From the NCBI RefSeq assembly GCF_025791835.1, contig NZ_JAOXLP010000070.1, positions 1-8,251 of the forward strand: a stretch of 8,251 bases of DNA, in the 5' to 3' direction. The DNA comes from Roseomonas xinghualingensis. GTDB taxonomy: Bacteria; Pseudomonadota; Alphaproteobacteria; Acetobacterales; Acetobacteraceae. This document shows, in pieces, positions 6,071-8,251 of this stretch (position 1 is its first letter; every line of letters starts with the position of its first letter). A program made the translations under genes and the position numbers. The notes under the pieces were generated by a model. The model was given only the letters and a program-made list of their open reading frames with translations. It ran no database searches and was not told the DNA's origin.

Positions 6071-6087
6071 ATCGCCATAACGGCTAT
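6071..6087. promoter_or_regulatory. Operator O1
   Basis: ATCGCCATAACGGCTAT is one of four matching 17-bp inverted repeats with half-sites ATmGCCA around a 3-base centre. It overlaps the proposed -10 element of the leftward operon, so binding would block RNA polymerase. One half-site base differs from the others (CGGC rather than TGGC), which suggests it is the weakest of the four. Confidence 0.65.
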
Positions 6088-6111
6088 CTTTGGTCTAGCG
6101 CAAATAGCCAA
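6083..6111 (-). promoter_or_regulatory. Candidate leftward operon promoter
   Basis: On the minus strand, TTGGCT (6111-6106) could be the -35 and GATAGC (6088-6083) the -10, with a 17-base spacer. Both are weak matches to the sigma-70 consensus; an alternative pairing begins at TTGCGC a few bases downstream. The case rests mostly on location: upstream of the first gene and covered by operators O1 (-10) and O2 (-35). Confidence 0.4.
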
Positions 6112-6120
6112 AATGGCGAT
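6104..6120. promoter_or_regulatory. Operator O2
   Basis: ATAGCCAAAATGGCGAT is a 17-bp inverted repeat in which the two 7-base arms match at 6 of 7 positions. Its centre lies 33 bp, about three helical turns, from that of O1, so two repressor dimers could sit on the same face of the DNA and cooperate. It overlaps the proposed -35 of the leftward promoter. Confidence 0.7.
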
Positions 6121-6223
6121 CACGGATTAGTGAGGGGCCCGTGGAATCGGTTGTGCGTTAACACGTGTACTCGTTATGTTCTCTTTCCCAACAGGAGGAT
6201 CGTCGTGGGTAGTAGCAGTGGCG

Positions 6224-6571
6224 CTAGGTGTTTTGTGGTTCCGCCGCCGACTTCCGGGAGGCCAGCGGAAGCTCCTGGATTAGATCTGGTGCTGCTACTG
6301 CTATCCGAGCGGCCATCGTCGCCGGCATCTCCTGCGTTATCCGGCCAAGGTACAGCCAGTCCGCCGGGCACTGTGTAAGCTGGCAGAATCGGACGACCAC
6401 CATTTCGTCTGGGAAGCGATCACCCTGCTCGTACTTGTTCCAGGTCTGCGGGGTGATCTCCAGCTCTCGGGCCACCCGAGCCGCGTTGGTGTCGTAAGCC
6501 TCCCGCGCGGCCTTCAGTCTGCGCCCGATCAGTTCGCGCAGTTCCGTCGATTTGGGGAGCTTGCCTGCCAT
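6224..6571 (-). CDS. Short HTH repressor (CI-like, no protease domain)
   Basis: The likely immunity repressor, about 115 aa, starting MAGKLPKSTELRELIGRRL. An XRE-type HTH domain spans about residues 10-72: LIGRRLKAAREAYDTNAARV, then LEITPQTWNKYEQGDRFPDE as the second and third helices, and FCQLTQCPADWLYLGRI, which is the usual end of these domains. The tail (about 77-115) is short and low in complexity. No S24/LexA-type Ser-Lys protease domain is present, so RecA-stimulated self-cleavage is not expected. The gene is transcribed away from the Cro-like gene, and operators flank it on both sides. The start is uncertain: an ATG at 6583 would add four residues and has AAAGG upstream, and one at 6637 lies inside O4 and is unlikely. 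The stop is TAG. Confidence 0.82.
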   Translation of the reverse strand: MAGKLPKSTELRELIGRRLKAAREAYDTNAARVARELEITPQTWNKYEQGDRFPDEMVVVRFCQLTQCPADWLYLGRITQEMPATMAARIAVAAPDLIQELPLASRKSAAEPQNT

Positions 6572-6572
6572 A

Positions 6573-6589
6573 GTCGCCACCATGGCGAT
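6573..6589. promoter_or_regulatory. Operator O3
   Basis: GTCGCCACCATGGCGAT is a 17-bp inverted repeat with arms TCGCCA and TGGCGA matching perfectly over 6 bases. It lies directly upstream of the chosen repressor ATG and covers its weak Shine-Dalgarno; if translation starts at 6583, the site includes that start codon. Binding here suits autoregulation of the repressor. Confidence 0.65.
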
Positions 6590-6621
6590 GGACCTTTTGT
6601 TCGGCGATAACCGGATTGCGC

Positions 6622-6649
6622 TTGCAAGCATCGCCATAATGGCTATTCT
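6622..6649 (+). promoter_or_regulatory. Candidate rightward promoter for the Cro-like gene
   Basis: TTGCAA (6622-6627) and TATTCT (6644-6649) are spaced by 16 bases and are reasonable -35 and -10 elements. O4 fills the space between them, so binding would exclude RNA polymerase. Transcription would begin near 6656, only about two bases before the ATG at 6658, which would make the Cro-like message almost leaderless. This fits the lack of a clear Shine-Dalgarno there. Confidence 0.45.
6630..6646. promoter_or_regulatory. Operator O4
   Basis: ATCGCCATAATGGCTAT is a 17-bp inverted repeat with both arms close to the consensus (ATCGCCA and ATAGCCA). It lies between the proposed -35 and -10 of the rightward promoter, 57 bp centre-to-centre from O3. 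It differs from O1 by a single base. Confidence 0.72.
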
Positions 6650-6657
6650 TTCGAGCC

Positions 6658-6921
6658 ATGACGGCCGAAGAGATCATCTCCGCGTTTGGAACGGTCCGCT
6701 CCCTGGCGGACGCCCTTGGTCGCCCCCCGTCTCTCGTATGGCGGTGGAAGACACGTGGCATCCCTGCTCATGAGTTCCCCGGCATTGTGGATGAGGCGCA
6801 GCGCCGCCGCTTGAAGGCGATCACCTTCGAGGTGCTCGCAACTCATACGGCTCCCGGTGCCGTGCGCCGGTCTCCAAAGCCCGTCGAGCCCGCCTCGTCA
6901 GCAGAGAGGGAGATGGCCTGA
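6658..6921 (+). CDS. Cro-like HTH regulator (87 aa)
   Basis: First gene of the rightward operon and divergent from the repressor. The first 50 residues form a compact HTH: EEIISAFGTVRSLADALGRP gives the first two helices, and PPSLVWRWKTRGIPAHEF contains the recognition helix with its Trp-Arg-Trp-Lys stretch. The next segment, PGIVDEAQRRRLKAITFEVL, is the usual end of small Cro/YdaS-like proteins. The last 25 residues are Pro/Ser-rich and probably disordered. Position and size fit a Cro function: binding the same operators with a different order of preference and turning off the repressor. The ATG lies 12 bases after O4, with no good Shine-Dalgarno. The stop overlaps a following ATG (TGATG). 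Confidence 0.8.
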   Translation: MTAEEIISAFGTVRSLADALGRPPSLVWRWKTRGIPAHEFPGIVDEAQRRRLKAITFEVLATHTAPGAVRRSPKPVEPASSAEREMA

Positions 6922-6983
6922 TGGCCTTCCAAGCCCTCGGCCTCGCTGCCTACGCCGCCGCTCTCCTTCTGGGAGGTCGCTGA
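6921..6983 (+). CDS. Possible 20-aa hydrophobic peptide
   Basis: A frame of 20 codons plus TGA begins at an ATG overlapping the Cro-like stop (TGATG), with AGGGAGA upstream. The product MAFQALGLAAYAAALLLGGR is almost wholly hydrophobic with a final Arg, like a minimal membrane peptide. It fills the only gap in the rightward operon, and the next gene starts three bases after its stop. Codon third positions are mostly G or C. Its end also contains GGGAGG, the Shine-Dalgarno of the next gene, so the stretch could instead be a simple spacer. Confidence 0.4.
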   Translation: MAFQALGLAAYAAALLLGGR

Positions 6984-6986
6984 TCC

Positions 6987-7223
6987 ATGTCCGCCCTCGT
7001 CGCCTGCATCCTCCCCAACGAGCCGCCCAGCGCTGAGCCGGTGAACGAGCGCCTGCCGCTCGGCACGGCCGTGCCGCTGATCGGCATCCTCGCCGTCTCC
7101 GCCTGGTGGATTCTGGTCAATCTCTTCCTCGTCCTCGGCCCGTTGGCCTGGGCCGCAGCCATCGCCCTCGGCCTCGCTGTCGTCGCCGCCATGGTCGCGG
7201 TGATCGAGCGGGAGGGGCGGTAG
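6987..7223 (+). CDS. Two-helix membrane protein (78 aa)
   Basis: The protein begins MSALVACILPNEPPSAEPVN, a short soluble lead, and then has two membrane helices: AVPLIGILAVSAWWILVNLF (about 28-47) and LAWAAAIALGLAVVAAMVAV (about 53-72). They are linked by a tight turn with Gly-Pro and followed by a charged end (IEREGR). This is a helical hairpin, probably with both ends on the same side of the inner membrane. The Shine-Dalgarno GGGAGG is 10 bases before the ATG. It sits between the possible 20-aa peptide and a soluble 92-aa protein, with no spacing to the latter. Function unknown; superinfection exclusion is one possibility. Confidence 0.7.
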   Translation: MSALVACILPNEPPSAEPVNERLPLGTAVPLIGILAVSAWWILVNLFLVLGPLAWAAAIALGLAVVAAMVAVIEREGR

Positions 7224-7502
7224 ATGCGCGTCGATCTCACCCGCGCCCAGGACGCGCATTCCTTCTTCCGTCAGCTTGTGGAGGCCGGCCTCCCCGATCA
7301 GCCGGTGGAGCTGCATTACGACGGCAAGCACTGCCTCTCCTTCCGCAGCCTGCATCGGGCGGCGCTCCTGACGACCGGGGAAGAGCCGCGCTGCCGGCAC
7401 GTGCGGTGGACGCCTCATCCGAACGCGACGGTCGGGCCGCGCGTCGCCGCGCTGCTGGCCGCACGGGCTGAGCGGGATGCGCGCCGGAAGGTGGCGGCAT
7501 GA
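7224..7502 (+). CDS. Hypothetical protein (92 aa)
   Basis: The ATG directly follows the previous stop, with GGGAGGGGCGG as a strong Shine-Dalgarno inside the upstream gene. The protein starts MRVDLTRAQDAHSFFRQLVE. It has a helical first part, a short strand region (PVELHYDGKHCLSFRSLHRA), a Cys/His/Arg-rich patch (EEPRCRHVRWTPHPN) and a basic C-terminal helix (LLAARAERDARRK). The mix of two Cys and several His is not a classic zinc motif. No family is recognised. Its stop overlaps the next start as ATGA, so it is coupled to the winged-helix-like protein. Confidence 0.65.
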   Translation: MRVDLTRAQDAHSFFRQLVEAGLPDQPVELHYDGKHCLSFRSLHRAALLTTGEEPRCRHVRWTPHPNATVGPRVAALLAARAERDARRKVAA

Positions 7503-8251
7503 GCATCCACACGGGCCGCGAACTCGCAGCCGCCGTCATTGGCCTGGCATTCGCTGACCTCGGGGCTGCCGAGGACATTCCCGGCGGCAACGCAGCCGCC
7601 CGACCGACGCCGCAGGAGAAGGACAACGCCATCCGGTTCCTCACCGACCGGGAGGGCGAATGGGCCGAGGCGCGCGAGTGCTGGGCTGACGCCGCCGGTA
7701 TCGAGCCCGATGTCCTGCGCGAGAAGGCGCTGCGGGCTCTCGCCGGCCTGCCTCTGTACCCGAAGCCCAAGCCGGTGGTGGAGGTTGTCGGCCACATCGT
7801 CGCCGTCCGCCCCAGCCTTCCGCGCTACATCTTCCCCGATCGCTCCACCTGCAACACGGTGATCCGCAAGGAGCGGCCGCTGCCGAAGCCGGTTCCAGCG
7901 CCGCTCTCCCGTGACTTCGATGCCGTCGAGCAGGCGGCGCGCGAGGGCCTGACGGAGAGGCAGACCGCAATCCGGCTGCGCCTCACAGAGAAGCGCGTGG
8001 AGAAGGTCCGGGCAAAGCTTGTTGCTCTGGGCCGTCTGGAGAAGCGCGGTCGGGGAATGCCCCGTGGCACGCGCCTCATGAATTTCGCTGGTGCCGACGT
8101 TCGCGCCAGCTTCGAGCAGGGGGAGGGAGAGGTTGCAGCCTCTCCCGTCCATCAGTCCTGCAAGCTTGGTGAACCGTCTCTCCATGTCCCTGAGCATGGA
8201 GAAGGTCGTGTCCAAGATGTTGGAGAAGTCGTCCAAAGGATTGGATGGCAT
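7499..8251 (+). CDS. Winged-helix-like DNA-binding protein, open at the right edge
   Basis: Begins MSIHTGRELAAAVIGLAFAD at an ATGA overlap and stays open to the window end (251 codons, no stop). Residues about 40-85 hold a helical block (DNAIRFLTDREGEWAEAREC, then AGIEPDVLREKALRAL) of a kind found in alphaproteobacterial phage hypotheticals. A Pro-rich linker (about 85-137) leads to a helix-turn-helix region (about 140-195): FDAVEQAAREGLTERQTAIR, then RLTEKRVEKVRAKLVALGRL and a basic wing, EKRGRGMPRGTR. This suggests DNA binding, perhaps as a replication or transcription protein. After residue 207 the G/C third-position pattern is lost in this frame and appears in the +1 frame, so a one-base insertion at the G run 8119-8123 is possible. 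The true C terminus is therefore uncertain. Confidence 0.65.
   Translation, partial: MSIHTGRELAAAVIGLAFADLGAAEDIPGGNAAARPTPQEKDNAIRFLTDREGEWAEARECWADAAGIEPDVLREKALRALAGLPLYPKPKPVVEVVGHIVAVRPSLPRYIFPDRSTCNTVIRKERPLPKPVPAPLSRDFDAVEQAAREGLTERQTAIRLRLTEKRVEKVRAKLVALGRLEKRGRGMPRGTRLMNFAGADVRASFEQGEGEVAASPVHQSCKLGEPSLHVPEHGEGRVQDVGEVVQRIGWH
8125..8146. repeat. Inverted repeat, 8-bp stem
   Basis: GGGAGAGG and CCTCTCCC pair perfectly around a 6-base loop. It begins two bases after the G run where the reading-frame pattern of the last gene changes. No T-run follows, so it is not a standard terminator. Confidence 0.5.
8179..8202. repeat. Inverted repeat, 8-bp stem
   Basis: TCTCCATG and CATGGAGA pair perfectly around an 8-base loop. 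It lies 33 bases after the previous hairpin, in the same region of unclear coding frame. Its role is unknown. Confidence 0.45.

Larger units (their letters stand above)
6020..6223. other. Intergenic region holding the leftward promoter, operators and a leader hairpin
   Basis: A 204-base gene-free stretch between the leftward operon and the repressor stop. From the left it contains the Shine-Dalgarno of the 113-aa gene, a perfect hairpin (6038-6054), operator O1, the likely promoter, operator O2, and then about 100 bases that are richer in A/T than the genes. This last part includes an imperfect 18-base palindrome (6159-6176). No terminator with a T-run is visible after the repressor gene, so repressor transcription may run through into the leftward operon. 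Confidence 0.7.
6572..6657. promoter_or_regulatory. Divergent switch region between repressor and Cro-like gene
   Basis: These 86 bases separate the two oppositely transcribed regulators and hold operators O3 and O4 plus a candidate rightward promoter. The TTGCAA within CTTGCAAG (6621-6628) is self-complementary and could serve as a -35 on either strand. I find no clear -10 for the repressor on the minus strand, so that promoter is not placed. A half-site-like GGCGAT at 6603-6608 has no matching second arm. Confidence 0.65.

Noticed and set aside
6205..6378. Plus-strand frame starting at a GTG with AGGAGG 6 bases upstream, antisense to the repressor 3' end
   Set aside because: The ribosome site is attractive, but the product is Ser/Pro-rich and shadow-like, has no visible promoter and lies opposite a clear HTH gene. 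An antisense transcript here cannot be excluded.
6601..6615. Possible fifth operator with a GGCGAT half-site
   Set aside because: Only one arm matches; the other side has no complementary half-site at the required spacing.
6572..6637. N-terminal extension of the repressor from an ATG at 6637
   Set aside because: That start lies inside operator O4 and the extension would cover O3; starts at 6571 or 6583 fit better.
6843..7418. Minus-strand frame of 191 codons opposite the rightward small genes
   Set aside because: It is antisense to four consecutive coupled plus-strand genes, and its composition is typical of a shadow.
7415..8251. Long open minus-strand frame (278 codons) across the last rightward gene
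   Set aside because: Most of it lies opposite the better-supported plus-strand gene, which has ATGA coupling and G/C third positions. Only its first ~40 codons look protein-like, and this is recorded as an alternative in the finding on 8117-8251.

Overview
This window looks like the early and immunity region of a temperate phage or prophage in a high-GC proteobacterium, most likely an alphaproteobacterium. The host call is an inference from G/C-rich third codon positions and phage-style gene content; no host gene is visible. I see no integrase, attachment site, structural gene, rRNA, tRNA, CRISPR array or insertion sequence.

Left part (1-6019, minus strand): one tightly packed leftward operon of about 14 genes. 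From its promoter end it holds a 113-aa unknown protein, a 30-aa hydrophobic peptide, a RecE-like PD-(D/E)XK exonuclease, a RecT single-strand annealing protein, small unknown proteins, a CPFC zinc-finger protein, an HTH protein, a reading frame that looks frameshifted, a PP-loop enzyme of the PAPS-reductase family, a 419-aa mosaic protein, a small membrane protein, an acidic 75-aa protein, and the start of one more gene. Nearly every junction is an ATGA, TGATG, GTGA or 8-bp overlap, so translation is probably coupled along the operon.

Switch region (6020-6657): a short leftward repressor with one HTH domain and no protease domain lies between two control regions. Four 17-bp inverted repeats fit ATmGCCA-N3-TGGCkAT: two over the leftward operon promoter and two between the repressor start and the divergent Cro-like gene. 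This is the layout of a lambda-type switch with its own operator sequence.

Right part (6658-8251, plus strand): a rightward operon begins with the Cro-like gene, then a possible 20-aa hydrophobic peptide, a two-helix membrane protein, a 92-aa unknown protein and a winged-helix-like protein that runs off the right edge. Its last ~130 bases lose the G/C third-position pattern in the open frame, which suggests a frame change.

How the parts fit: when the repressor is lost, the leftward operon would supply RecE/RecT recombination and accessory functions while the rightward operon starts the next stage. The most informative points are the four-site operator set, two probable single-base insertions in G runs, and several very small membrane peptides near the two promoters.
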